Shown: piece after piece, positions 1 through 7,173 of the stretch
Numbering within the stretch: position 1 is the first letter of the stretch
Layout of the letters: every line of letters starts with the position of its first letter
From: Candidatus Sumerlaeota bacterium
Lineage (GTDB): Bacteria > Sumerlaeota > Sumerlaeia > MWCT01
Direction: 5' to 3'
Assembly: GCA_026398545.1 (NCBI GenBank)
Contig: JAPLSR010000286.1
Location: 1 to 8,679 of the forward strand
DNA length: 8,679 bases
Notes under the pieces: model-generated
What the model saw: only the letters and a program-made list of their open reading frames with translations
Databases searched by the model: none
Told to the model about the DNA's origin: nothing
Program-made: the position numbers and the translations under genes

Positions 1-1
1 A

Positions 2-583
2 TCCACCATGCCCGTTCACCGCGTCCTATCCGCAGAACTGGGAAGCGGTGTTGACCTCCAGGAAGTCCTTGAAGACCTTGCCCTCTATTTTACAGTGACA
101 CCGGTGAAGGTGAATCTTAAAAAACCTGACACAGCGGCGGAAAAGATTCTCTCCACACTTACAGAAAAGGGGAAGAAACACCACGCCATTGGCATGGCAT
201 TCCCTGATGGACGCGCCTTCATCCTCACCCTTAAAAGCAATGCAAAGATTCCAGAACTCTATGATGAGGAAACAAACCTGCATGACGCCGCAAAGCAACT
301 GGATGTCAGCATCCTTTCTCACTACATCATCCGCCAGTGTTGGATTGGCAATCCTGAGATTGATCTGGAGGAAGAGGATATCCTGTATTTTGAGGATGCG
401 GCGGCGGCATTGAAACACACCGTGGAAAAAAAGGCGTCGGCGGCATTTTTGCTGAACCCCTGCCCTATGAAACAACTGACCGAGGTCGTTACTTCGGGGG
501 GAGAGGTTCCACCATTCACTGTCAGGCTTCATCCGCCGCTCATCTCAGGCCTCATCATACGGGACATGTCTGTGCGCCACTGA
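2..583 (+). CDS. DUF1015 family protein, C-terminal part (5' end outside window)
   Basis: This is the C-terminal half of a DUF1015 protein, a widespread cytoplasmic family of unknown biochemical function. An ATG at position 8 could be read as a start, but the frame is open to the window edge. The residues there (MPVHRVL) match the internal 'P-x-HR' segment found midway through this family, so the gene almost certainly begins upstream; full members are usually around 400 residues or more. Other family-like stretches are the LDVSILSHYII segment near residue 98, DILYFEDAAAAL near 124, and AAFLLNPCPMKQL near 144. The end (GEVPPFTVRLHPPLISGLIIRDM) aligns with the family's C-terminal signature but lacks the usual KSTYFYPK-like core, which is odd. 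The gene closes with tandem TGA codons (581-586), 41 bases before rarA on the same strand. The family call is fairly secure; the function is not known. Confidence 0.8.
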   Translation, partial: STMPVHRVLSAELGSGVDLQEVLEDLALYFTVTPVKVNLKKPDTAAEKILSTLTEKGKKHHAIGMAFPDGRAFILTLKSNAKIPELYDEETNLHDAAKQLDVSILSHYIIRQCWIGNPEIDLEEEDILYFEDAAAALKHTVEKKASAAFLLNPCPMKQLTEVVTSGGEVPPFTVRLHPPLISGLIIRDMSVRH

Positions 584-624
584 TGAGATGCCTCTGCACT
601 TTCACTCATACGTCTGAATAATAA

Positions 625-1986
625 ATGGACCTGTTTGATGCCATATATGATGCAGAAGAGCATCGCGATGTCCGCCAGGAGCGGCCCCTGGCAGACCGTA
701 TGCGTCCCGATGACTTTTCCGATTTTCTGGGTCAGGAGAAAATCCTCGGCGAGGACTCCATCCTGCGCCGCATGATTACTGAAGACCGCCTGACTTCCAT
801 GCTCCTCTGGGGACCACCGGGCTCAGGTAAAACAACCCTCGCAAATATCATCTCACACAAGACACACTCCGCATTTTTTACCCTCTCAGCCGTGTCAGCG
901 GGCATCAAAGAGGTCAAACACATCTTTGAACAGGCAAAACTGAACATCCAGAGCTATAATCGCAAAACCATCCTCTACATTGATGAAATTCACCGGTTCA
1001 ATAAAATCCAGCAGGACGCATTTCTCCCCTATGTGGAAAACGGCACCGTCATCCTCATCGGAGCCACAACGGAAAACCCCTCCTTCTCCATCATCTCTCC
1101 GCTCCTCTCCCGCTGCCGCGTCTTTGTCCTGAACACCCTCACCGATGAGAACCTGAAAACAATTATCCTGCGGGCATTGAAGGATAAAAACCGCGGACTG
1201 GGGGCGCTGAATTTCACATGCGGGGAGGATTCCATCTCTCTCATCATCAGCCTCTCGGATGGCGATGCCCGGCGCGCACTGAACCTCCTCGAACTCTGCG
1301 CAGTCGCCGTGAAGGACACCGACCTCATCATCACCACGGACATTGTGAAAGAGCTATCCCAGCGCACTCACCTTATTTACGACAAACAGGGGGAGGAGCA
1401 TTTCAACATCATATCCGCCTTCCACAAAAGCCTTCGGGGCAGCGACCCCGATGCCACACTTTACTGGCTCGCCAGGATGCTTGTCTCCGGCGAGGAGCCG
1501 CTCTATGTGGCGCGGAGGATGATAAGATTCGCCTCTGAGGATATTGGCAATGCCGACCCGCAGGCGCTCGTGGTTGCCATTGCGGCATGGGAGGCGTATG
1601 ATAAACTCGGCTCGCCTGAGGGGGAACTCGCCCTTGTGCAAGCCGCCATCTATCTTGCCACAGCGCCTAAAAGCAACTCGTTATATGTGGCGTATGGGAA
1701 TGCCTGTGAGACAATTGAAGAGACCGGCTCGCTACCGGTTCCTTTTGTCATCCGCAACGCCCCCACCAGTCTTATGAAGGAACTCGGCTATGGCGAAGGC
1801 TATCTGTATGACCATGACTCACCGGAGCATTACCAGCCCCAGGACTATCTCCCAGAGGAGCTTCTTGGGAAAAAGTTTTACCTGCCGGGGAATTTCGGCT
1901 TTGAAAAGGAAATAAAGAAGCGCCTTGAATGGTGGGATAAACTTAAAAAGCAATCCAAACAGGAACAGGAAAAGAAGGATTTGTAA
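625..1986 (+). CDS. rarA: Replication-associated recombination protein A (RarA/MgsA, AAA+ ATPase)
   Basis: RarA is a cytoplasmic AAA+ ATPase related to WRNIP1 and clamp-loader subunits; it acts at stalled forks and single-strand gaps. The 453-residue length is normal. The N-terminus MDLFD...PLADRMRPDDFSDFLGQEKILG is typical. Walker A is GPPGSGKT (residues 63-70), Walker B is LYIDE followed by IHRFNKIQQD (117-131), sensor 1 is in TTEN (148-151), the arginine finger lies in LLSRCR (160-165), and sensor 2 is GDARRALNLLE (213-223). The C-terminal helical tetramerisation domain follows, with GSDPDATLYWLARML, ASEDIGNADPQA and KSNSLYVAYG blocks. An in-frame TAA (622-624) abuts the ATG, so 625 is the most upstream possible ATG. 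No clear Shine-Dalgarno precedes it, unlike the other genes here. It shares its strand with DUF1015 and apgM, but the 114-base gap before apgM argues against tight coupling. All key residues are intact. Confidence 0.97.
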   Translation: MDLFDAIYDAEEHRDVRQERPLADRMRPDDFSDFLGQEKILGEDSILRRMITEDRLTSMLLWGPPGSGKTTLANIISHKTHSAFFTLSAVSAGIKEVKHIFEQAKLNIQSYNRKTILYIDEIHRFNKIQQDAFLPYVENGTVILIGATTENPSFSIISPLLSRCRVFVLNTLTDENLKTIILRALKDKNRGLGALNFTCGEDSISLIISLSDGDARRALNLLELCAVAVKDTDLIITTDIVKELSQRTHLIYDKQGEEHFNIISAFHKSLRGSDPDATLYWLARMLVSGEEPLYVARRMIRFASEDIGNADPQALVVAIAAWEAYDKLGSPEGELALVQAAIYLATAPKSNSLYVAYGNACETIEETGSLPVPFVIRNAPTSLMKELGYGEGYLYDHDSPEHYQPQDYLPEELLGKKFYLPGNFGFEKEIKKRLEWWDKLKKQSKQEQEKKDL

Positions 1987-2035
1987 AGGCGCTTGCGTCA
2001 GGAACAAACTCGGCTGATGTCCCCTGCAAAAAGGA

Positions 2036-2064
2036 TTGACGCCGCACCGCCGGCTAACTAAATA
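2036..2064 (+). promoter_or_regulatory. Possible sigma70-type promoter for apgM
   Basis: TTGACG at 2036-2041 is a good -35 hexamer. After 17 bases comes TAAATA (2059-2064), a poor -10. This lies in the 114-base rarA-apgM gap, about 37 bases before the apgM start. A short imperfect dyad ATCACGGTGAT follows at 2073-2083. The weak -10 makes this only a suggestion. Confidence 0.25.
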
Positions 2065-2086
2065 ACCCTTTAATCACGGTGATAAT

Positions 2087-2093
2087 AAAGGAG
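2087..2093 (+). promoter_or_regulatory. Shine-Dalgarno site of apgM
   Basis: AAAGGAG lies seven bases before the ATG at 2101. It is the strongest ribosome-binding site in the window and fixes the apgM start. Confidence 0.8.
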
Positions 2094-2100
2094 AAGATAA

Positions 2101-3324
2101 ATGACGCATCTGGATATACTGAGTAAACTTGCAACTAAAACCGATTCAAAGATTGTCCTCCTTGTCATGGACGGTGTGGGCGGAATTCATACTGCCGAGC
2201 GCCCTGAGACGGAACTCGAGCTGGCGCGCATCCCAAATCTAAACCGTCTGGCGAAGGAGGGGTGTTGCGGGCGCAGTATGCCCGTCTCATACGCAATCAC
2301 ACCGGGGAGCGGACCGGGGCATCTCTCCCTCTTCGGATATGACCCGCTCGAACCGGCTTATGATATCGGTCGCGGTGTGCTGGAGGCGCTGGGGATTGAT
2401 TTTAAACTGGAAAAGTCGGATATCGCCGCACGCGGCAATTTCTGCGATGTGAACGCCGAAGGTATTATCACAAACCGTCGCGCCGGACGTCTCCCCACAG
2501 ATGAATGCATCAAGCTTTGCAAGGAGCTGCAGGACTCCCTGCCTGAAATGGATGGCGTGAAGGTCTTCATTATGCCTGTGAAGGAATACCGGTTCGCCCT
2601 TGTCCTGAGGGGGGCGGGTCTCTCCCCCGCCATTGCCGATACCGACCCCCAGAAGGAGGGCTTCACGCCGAAGGATATCGAGGCAACGGAGGACACGCCT
2701 GCGGCGCGAAGGACGGTTGCAATTCTGAAAAAAATCGCGGCGCTATATTATAAAATCCTTAAACCCCGCAAGACAGCCAACAGTATTCTTCTCCGCGGGT
2801 TTTCCAGCCATCCGGGGATGCCCACGTTCCAGGAACTTTACAAACTCACCCCCGCCGCCATCGCAACATATCCTCTTTACCGCGGCGTGGCAACACTCGC
2901 CGGCATGGATATCTTAAAAACCGGCACCGAGATTGCCGATGAATTTAAAACCCTTGAGGAAAACTGGGCAAAATATGATTTCTTTTTCATGCACATCAAA
3001 AAGACCGACTCCTATGGGGAGGATGGCAACAGCGCCGGGCGCATCAAAGTCATTGAAGAGACTGACGGGCAGATTCCGCGGTTGCTGGCGCTCAAACCTG
3101 ATGTCATTGCCGTGGCGGGCGACCACTCCACACCGCCGCCGATGAAGGCTCATAGCTGGCATCCTGTCCCATTTCTCCTCCGGGGAAAATTCTGCGATGC
3201 GGACGATGTGGAGGCATTCACCGAGGGCGCATGCAATCACGGACGGCTTGGGATGTTTCCCGCCCGGGCGATAATGGAGATGCTCCTCGCATGTGCGGGC
3301 AAACTCCAAAAATATGGAGCATGA
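2101..3324 (+). CDS. apgM: 2,3-bisphosphoglycerate-independent phosphoglycerate mutase, archaeal type (ApgM)
   Basis: This enzyme interconverts 3-phosphoglycerate and 2-phosphoglycerate in glycolysis/gluconeogenesis without a bisphosphoglycerate cofactor. It belongs to the alkaline-phosphatase superfamily and works in the cytoplasm with two divalent metals. The 407-residue length fits the ApgM family rather than the longer GpmI type. Visible motifs are VLLVMDGVGG with metal ligand D24, TPGSGPGHLSLFGYDP with the presumed phosphorylated nucleophile S70, the DIGRGVLEALGI block near residue 90, TDPQKEGF near 180, KKTDSYGEDGN (301-310) with metal ligand D303, and GDHSTPPPMKAHSWHPVP (340-357) carrying D341, H342 and H351. 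The start is set by AAAGGAG seven bases upstream. Nothing is truncated or substituted in the motifs. The next gene (lipoprotein) has no obvious metabolic link and differs in base composition, so an operon beyond this point is unlikely. The alternative, a closely related phosphonopyruvate-decarboxylase-like annotation, is only a naming variant of this family. Confidence 0.95.
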   Translation: MTHLDILSKLATKTDSKIVLLVMDGVGGIHTAERPETELELARIPNLNRLAKEGCCGRSMPVSYAITPGSGPGHLSLFGYDPLEPAYDIGRGVLEALGIDFKLEKSDIAARGNFCDVNAEGIITNRRAGRLPTDECIKLCKELQDSLPEMDGVKVFIMPVKEYRFALVLRGAGLSPAIADTDPQKEGFTPKDIEATEDTPAARRTVAILKKIAALYYKILKPRKTANSILLRGFSSHPGMPTFQELYKLTPAAIATYPLYRGVATLAGMDILKTGTEIADEFKTLEENWAKYDFFFMHIKKTDSYGEDGNSAGRIKVIEETDGQIPRLLALKPDVIAVAGDHSTPPPMKAHSWHPVPFLLRGKFCDADDVEAFTEGACNHGRLGMFPARAIMEMLLACAGKLQKYGA

Positions 3325-3366
3325 ATGTTGCCGGGATAAAACCTTCCGTATCGCTGAACAGGAGAC

Positions 3367-3394
3367 TTGAAAAACTTACGATTGAAAATATTAA
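3367..3394 (+). promoter_or_regulatory. Possible promoter for the DUF4091 lipoprotein gene
   Basis: TTGAAA (3367-3372), a 16-base spacer and TATTAA (3389-3394) fall in the AT-rich part of the 96-base gap after apgM. Transcription would begin near 3401, just ahead of an AAAGG site (3407-3411) and the ATG at 3421. If real, it rules out the TTG at 3367 as the start codon. Confidence 0.35.
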
Positions 3395-3420
3395 TTTGCA
3401 ATGAAGAAAGGGTATTCACC

Positions 3421-4980
3421 ATGAAAATTTATATTTCGATTGTGATAAAGAAAATTCTAAACATACTATTTCTGACAATCCTTTTATGCTCCAGTTGCGA
3501 GTTATTAAAAGTCCAGCCAGAAAAAACGCCATCTGCCGGCGTCCGCATTTTTTCCGTAAATCCCTGGGATGCTACAAACTCCTATGCCCTGAATGAATTT
3601 GTCGCCAGAGCCCTAGAAGGAAAACAGGATATAATCAAACTTTATGGATTTAGAAATGATTGGCTTGTGTGGGGCGCCGTGGTCGATGTTGATGAGGAGA
3701 TGGTTTTGGAAACAGAATTGGAAGGGGTGGACAAATTGAAATCCCCCCTTGATTTGAAAGTCGTCGGCGAGGTGCTTATTAAAAAGAATGGAAAGGAAGA
3801 ATGGCGTTTTGACCCCCTATTCAAATCTTGCAAATCCCTGGGAGACCTCTCAAAATATATCAGAAACTGGGATGTAATAAAGGATTTCCCACTCCTTCAT
3901 CTCAAGCCCCGAAATCCCTGTCTGCTATGGGTCACCGTCAATACCAGAGATATAACTTCAGGGAAATGGAAAGGCGCAATTGCCCTGCGCCGAGGGAAAA
4001 AGGTCGTTGCAAAGATGCCTGTTGAGGTTTCGGTGAGTCCTGTCAATTTACCCGAAGAAAACCCAATCATTGGACACACATGGACGAATTTTGGCGACGA
4101 TGAGTCTCTTGCGAAACTTGCACTCGAATACGGCTTAAACACCTGCGGACACTATGACAACTGGGACATGTTAAAGAAGGTCGGGTTCCGATTCTTCAGA
4201 TTCAACATTCCAACATGCAGTTGGAACCGGGCATCCTTAAAAACCGGCGATGACGAGGTCAGATATTATCTGAAGTCCATACAAGATGACATCAAACGGC
4301 TCGGACTGAAAGACAATGAATGGGCGATCGAGGTGTTCGATGAGCCGGCGGACCCGAATGCCGACATTTATGTGGATTGGATAAAGAAAATCAAAAGAAT
4401 CTGGCCCAGGGCAAGATTTTATGCCAATCCGGGGTTTTCGGGAACAAACAAGGTCTTTGCCACCGTCAAAGGAACCATTGAGCCTCTCAAAGGAGATATT
4501 AATGTGTGGTGCCCTTATATTGAGTATCTATATCAGAAAAGCGATGTCTTGAGTGAGTTGAGAAAGACAGGGAATCCCATCTGGTTTTATACGATTGAAT
4601 ACTCACACCAGAAATCTCGGGCTGGGGGGCGGCAATTGCCCTGGCTTGCATGGCGCGACAGACTTGATGGCTGGGCTTTTTATAACCTGAAGGATTATGG
4701 AAAAAGTAATCCGTGGACGGATAATATCTGCTCAAGGATATTCCCCGGCAACACTGTTTCCATCTGGCTTGAGGGATTGAGGCAGGGCGTGCAGGATTAT
4801 AAGAGATTATGGTTGCTCAGGCAATATGGTCTCTCCTGCGAACAGATAGACTCTGAAATTATTAAAGTGACTCCCAAAGGAGATGATTCGCCATGGGGAG
4901 GCGCCGAACCCGAGGTTTACAGGCTCGCTCGTGCAAAACTGGATGAAATGGTGAAGGAAAAATCACGTTTGCAAAAATAG
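3421..4980 (+). CDS. Putative lipoprotein with DUF4091 / GH123-like glycoside hydrolase fold
   Basis: This is a predicted exported lipoprotein of 519 residues. The chosen ATG at 3421 follows AAAGGG (3407-3412) at about nine bases; a TTG at 3367 would add 18 residues but has its GGAG only two bases away. The new N-terminus is MKIYISIVIKK, a hydrophobic run, then CSSC with the likely lipidated C26; the lipobox is imperfect (C at -3). Residues ~50-210 look like a beta-sandwich ending in the linker PVEVSVSPVNLP. The remainder resembles a TIM barrel: EVFDEP (304-309) has an adjacent Asp-Glu pair (D307-E308) like the catalytic pair of GH123, and the DUF4091 end carries LPWLAWRDRLDGWAFYNL (406-423) and SIWLEGLRQGVQDYKRLWLL. 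Family members often sit in polysaccharide-degradation loci. The substrate cannot be told. It converges with the S41 protease gene. Composition is more AT-rich than apgM, hinting at separate origin. Family call is good; enzymatic activity is inferred. Confidence 0.75.
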   Translation: MKIYISIVIKKILNILFLTILLCSSCELLKVQPEKTPSAGVRIFSVNPWDATNSYALNEFVARALEGKQDIIKLYGFRNDWLVWGAVVDVDEEMVLETELEGVDKLKSPLDLKVVGEVLIKKNGKEEWRFDPLFKSCKSLGDLSKYIRNWDVIKDFPLLHLKPRNPCLLWVTVNTRDITSGKWKGAIALRRGKKVVAKMPVEVSVSPVNLPEENPIIGHTWTNFGDDESLAKLALEYGLNTCGHYDNWDMLKKVGFRFFRFNIPTCSWNRASLKTGDDEVRYYLKSIQDDIKRLGLKDNEWAIEVFDEPADPNADIYVDWIKKIKRIWPRARFYANPGFSGTNKVFATVKGTIEPLKGDINVWCPYIEYLYQKSDVLSELRKTGNPIWFYTIEYSHQKSRAGGRQLPWLAWRDRLDGWAFYNLKDYGKSNPWTDNICSRIFPGNTVSIWLEGLRQGVQDYKRLWLLRQYGLSCEQIDSEIIKVTPKGDDSPWGGAEPEVYRLARAKLDEMVKEKSRLQK

Positions 4981-5177
4981 TGCTGACTGAAGTAAATCAG
5001 GCAAGGTTTATATAAAGCGCAAAAATTGGTTCACAGTATCTGTCCCAAACTCTATTAAGAGCCTGACGTCATGCATCGTAACCTATCAATATACCACGAA
5101 GGCACGCACGGAAATTTTATACATTTTTACAGGGGTCTGCCCCTCCATGATTTGAGAGAGCGCATTAGATTATACAT
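4981..5177. other. Convergent intergenic gap without a clear intrinsic terminator
   Basis: This 197-base stretch lies between the 3' ends of two convergent genes. I see no GC-rich hairpin followed by a T-run on either strand. It contains the short GC hairpin at 5131-5144, an AT palindrome TTTATATAAA (5007-5016), TGACGTCA (5064-5071), and a CACGAAGGCACGCACGGA segment (5095-5112) like intergenic repeats common in some environmental bacteria. No small ORF with a ribosome-binding site is evident. Confidence 0.5.
5131..5144. repeat. Short GC hairpin, REP-like (AGGGG-TCTG-CCCCT)
   Basis: A perfect 5-bp stem with a 4-base loop sits in the AT-rich convergent gap. It has no downstream T-run on either strand, so it is a poor intrinsic terminator; the T-rich stretch lies before it on the + strand. 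The shape resembles the GGGGTCTGACCCC-type palindromes that flank REP-associated (Y1, IS200-like) transposases. No transposase lies in the window, so this is at most a lone element or remnant. Confidence 0.35.
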
Positions 5178-5180
5178 CTA
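5166..5180. repeat. AT-rich inverted repeat overlapping the S41 gene stop codon
   Basis: TAGAT and ATCTA arms of 5 bp enclose the 5-base loop TATAC and include the stop codon of the minus-strand protease gene (5178-5180). The stem is weak and could be chance; a modest role in 3'-end formation is possible. Confidence 0.2.
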
Positions 5181-6923
5181 CTGTCTTAACACTTTCTTTA
5201 GATAATCCAGCGCCGTTTCCAGAACCGTATCCTTACCAGCACGAACATCCGCCACCGTTGGTCTGGCCAGAATATCAGGCTTTATTCCAATTCCAACAAA
5301 CTCCCTGCCATCGGGATAACTATCTCGCTTGACACATACCCGCGCAGAACCTCCGCCAGGCAAATCAAAACTCAAGGGTTGTCCTGTGCTTCCGGCGGTT
5401 GGCTCGCCGATTATTTTGCCGCGTTTCATGTAATCAAAGACGACACAGAAATCTTCCCCTGCTGAAAAAGTTTCCCCACTCGTCAAAACAACAACAGGCT
5501 TGGCGTAGAGCCTTTTGCCATTTGGCTTCCGTTCTCGGGCAGGCTCGCCATCCCACACAAATTCAGTTCCTTCCCACGCTCGCCAAACTGGGAGATAATC
5601 TCTTCCCCGCCATCGAGATGTTTTAAAAGTTTTTTCAGTTAAATATCCAAGAATGTTCCAACCAATCCCACTATCACCACCGCCATTTTCGCGAACATCG
5701 AGAATAAGCGCATCCGTCCGCACAATAGCATCGAAAGATTTATCGAAAGATTTGACGACCGTTTCATCCTCAAATGAACGTAGTGCAACATAGCCAATGT
5801 TGCTATCCAATACCTTGAATTTAAATGGAGCGGGTGACTTCACATCATTATAACCACTACGCGGGATGCTCTTTTTGGAGATGTTGCCTTTATCGTCCAT
5901 GAGTTCTAAATCAACGGCTTTATCTTTTGGACCTGAAAGTAACGAATAAGTATACGTGCGCACATCAAGGTCTTGCTTGGTGGAACTACTTAGATATGGA
6001 GCCACGAACTGCTCGGCGTACTGTCTCACGGGTAAGCCGTCGATGCTGATGATTTCCAGCCCTGGCTCAATACCTTTGTTGCGTAAGCTGTCACTGCGCA
6101 CATCTACAATGATGACTTTATCCTCTATAAGGGCTGCCCACATTGGCGGATGCGAATAGACTGTTTGGTGAAGCTCTTTGGGGAAGTAAACGTTGGTATG
6201 ACTATCCTTTAGCTTCGCGCACATCTCTTCCAGAACATGATAGAACTCAAGGGTATTCTTTGTATAGCGGACTTTCGGCAAGTAAGTCAGATAAAGCTGG
6301 TCCCAATCCAATTCCGGCACATGATCGAAATAAACAAAATTGTATTTCACCTCAGACCAAAAAATGGAAAGCCCCGCTACCTTTTCATCTTCGCTTATGT
6401 TTTCTCGATAGGGTGTCTTGAGAGGAGAGTTGCTCCAATTGTTTCCTTTAGCCATCAGCTTTTCTACGATTTCCTTGAATTCCGGTTCTTGTCGAATATT
6501 GTTGAATGCTTTGCCTAGAAGAGTCCATTTGAGATCACCGCCACAGCTTCCTTCGGCATACATTCTTCGCAAATAATCAATAGATTCTTCTTTGTTGTTC
6601 AGTAGCGCGTGAGCAGTAGCGAGGTCGGCAAAAACATCGTGCCATCTTGCCTTGAGTGGTTTGACATAGTCGTCCAGTGCCAGATTTGTGATTTCAGGCT
6701 TGTCGAGGAAAATCAAAGCGCCTTCGAGAATCTGTATTCCTTTTTCAATATCTCCGCTTGTTGCTCGATCCTGCTCCCACAGTTTACTTGCCTCTTTGCG
6801 CTTCTGCTGAACATAATTGTAAGCTTCCCTCGCGCCCATCTGCGTCTGCGCAAGGCAAGGCGCAGAAAATAATAAGTCAACAATTAGCAGCAAAGCACCC
6901 AATCTAAGAACTTGCTTCATCAT
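5178..6923 (-). CDS. Exported S41 family peptidase with N-terminal TPR-like and PDZ-like regions
   Basis: This 581-residue protein is predicted to leave the cytoplasm. A Sec signal peptide (MMKQVLRLG, hydrophobic core, likely cut after LA at residue 25) is followed by a helical TPR-like region (~35-158; LATAHALLNNKEESIDYLRRMYAEG then EPEFKEIVEKL, a common TPR-terminal pattern). A pre-PDZ region holds LKDSHTNVYF with the probable catalytic H242. A PDZ-like domain follows (~262-350, GIEPGLEIISIDGLPV). The S41 core (~375-560) has ALILDVRENGGGDSG and VVLTSGETFSAGEDF with nucleophile S487. The GEPTAGSTG segment lacks the lysine of CtpA-type enzymes, so this is the His-Ser (tricorn/IRBP-like) subgroup. 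The C-terminus (KPDILARPTVADVRAGKDTVLETAL) is typical. ATG at 6923 is followed directly by a second ATG at 6920; AAAGGGGA lies upstream, and the second ATG has the more usual spacing. The substrate is unknown. Confidence 0.9.
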   Translation of the reverse strand: MMKQVLRLGALLLIVDLLFSAPCLAQTQMGAREAYNYVQQKRKEASKLWEQDRATSGDIEKGIQILEGALIFLDKPEITNLALDDYVKPLKARWHDVFADLATAHALLNNKEESIDYLRRMYAEGSCGGDLKWTLLGKAFNNIRQEPEFKEIVEKLMAKGNNWSNSPLKTPYRENISEDEKVAGLSIFWSEVKYNFVYFDHVPELDWDQLYLTYLPKVRYTKNTLEFYHVLEEMCAKLKDSHTNVYFPKELHQTVYSHPPMWAALIEDKVIIVDVRSDSLRNKGIEPGLEIISIDGLPVRQYAEQFVAPYLSSSTKQDLDVRTYTYSLLSGPKDKAVDLELMDDKGNISKKSIPRSGYNDVKSPAPFKFKVLDSNIGYVALRSFEDETVVKSFDKSFDAIVRTDALILDVRENGGGDSGIGWNILGYLTEKTFKTSRWRGRDYLPVWRAWEGTEFVWDGEPARERKPNGKRLYAKPVVVLTSGETFSAGEDFCVVFDYMKRGKIIGEPTAGSTGQPLSFDLPGGGSARVCVKRDSYPDGREFVGIGIKPDILARPTVADVRAGKDTVLETALDYLKKVLRQ

Positions 6924-6926
6924 AAT

Positions 6927-6934
6927 TCCCCTTT
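6927..6934 (-). promoter_or_regulatory. Shine-Dalgarno site of the S41 peptidase gene
   Basis: On the minus strand AAAGGGGA is followed by ATT and then the tandem ATGATG. The G-run ends four bases before the first ATG and seven before the second, so the second (6920) may be the true start. A near copy of this module occurs at 7066-7082. Confidence 0.55.
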
Positions 6935-7001
6935 ACATTACAACATTGACTGCCGGGAATAAATATCCATGATAAGTAGAAATCAAAGAAGAAAATATCC
7001 T

Positions 7002-7070
7002 CTATAAAGAGCAAAATATGCAAAAGTTTAGATATTGATTAAATTCAGTCTGCTGATTATTCAAACTCAT
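7002..7070 (-). CDS. Possible 22-codon leader ORF upstream of the S41 peptidase gene
   Basis: On the minus strand an ATG at 7070 opens a 22-residue frame (begins MSLNNQQTEFNQ, ends CIFCSL) closed by TAG at 7002-7004, 78 bases before the peptidase start. AAAAAGGGGATT directly precedes the ATG, nearly matching the AAAGGGGA module of the peptidase gene itself. The spacing is short (three bases after the G-run), and no domain is recognisable. It could be a leader peptide, a remnant of a duplicated gene start, or chance in AT-rich DNA. Confidence 0.25.
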   Translation of the reverse strand: MSLNNQQTEFNQYLNFCIFCSL

Positions 7071-7144
7071 AATCCCCTTTTTAAACTTGACATTGGGGGC
7101 GGGTGCTCCAAGCTCTGAAAACTGTGTGTATGATACAAGACCAT

Positions 7145-7173
7145 AATATATCCGACAATTTACCACAGGACAA
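7145..7173 (-). promoter_or_regulatory. Candidate minus-strand promoter for the S41 peptidase gene
   Basis: Reading the minus strand, TTGTCC (7173-7168), a 17-base spacer and TATATT (7150-7145) match the sigma70 pattern at four and five of six positions. Transcription would start near 7138, giving a leader of about 215 bases that includes the 22-codon ORF. It overlaps the ribosome-binding site of the divergent aminotransferase gene, so the two genes could interfere with each other. AT-rich DNA makes chance matches common. Confidence 0.3.

Noticed and set aside
26..532. 168-codon minus-strand open frame opposite the DUF1015 gene
   Set aside because: It shows no family resemblance, is cysteine- and arginine-rich as antisense frames often are, and the + frame carries clear DUF1015 motifs.
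1995..2042. GCGTCA / TGACGC inverted pair in the rarA-apgM gap
   Set aside because: Six-base arms with a 36-base loop and no T-run do not make a credible terminator or attenuator.
3367..3420. TTG start giving the lipoprotein 18 more residues
   Set aside because: Its GGAG is only two bases away, the added residues would place charged sequence before a normal signal peptide, and ATG at 3421 has better spacing.
5064..5076. TGACGTCA and ATGCAT palindromes in the convergent gap
   Set aside because: They are single copies far from any gene start, so an operator role is not supported.
7087..7134. TTGACA and TATGAT as a promoter for the aminotransferase gene
   Set aside because: The hexamers are 36 bases apart, far outside the 16-18 base range, and neither has a good partner at the proper distance.
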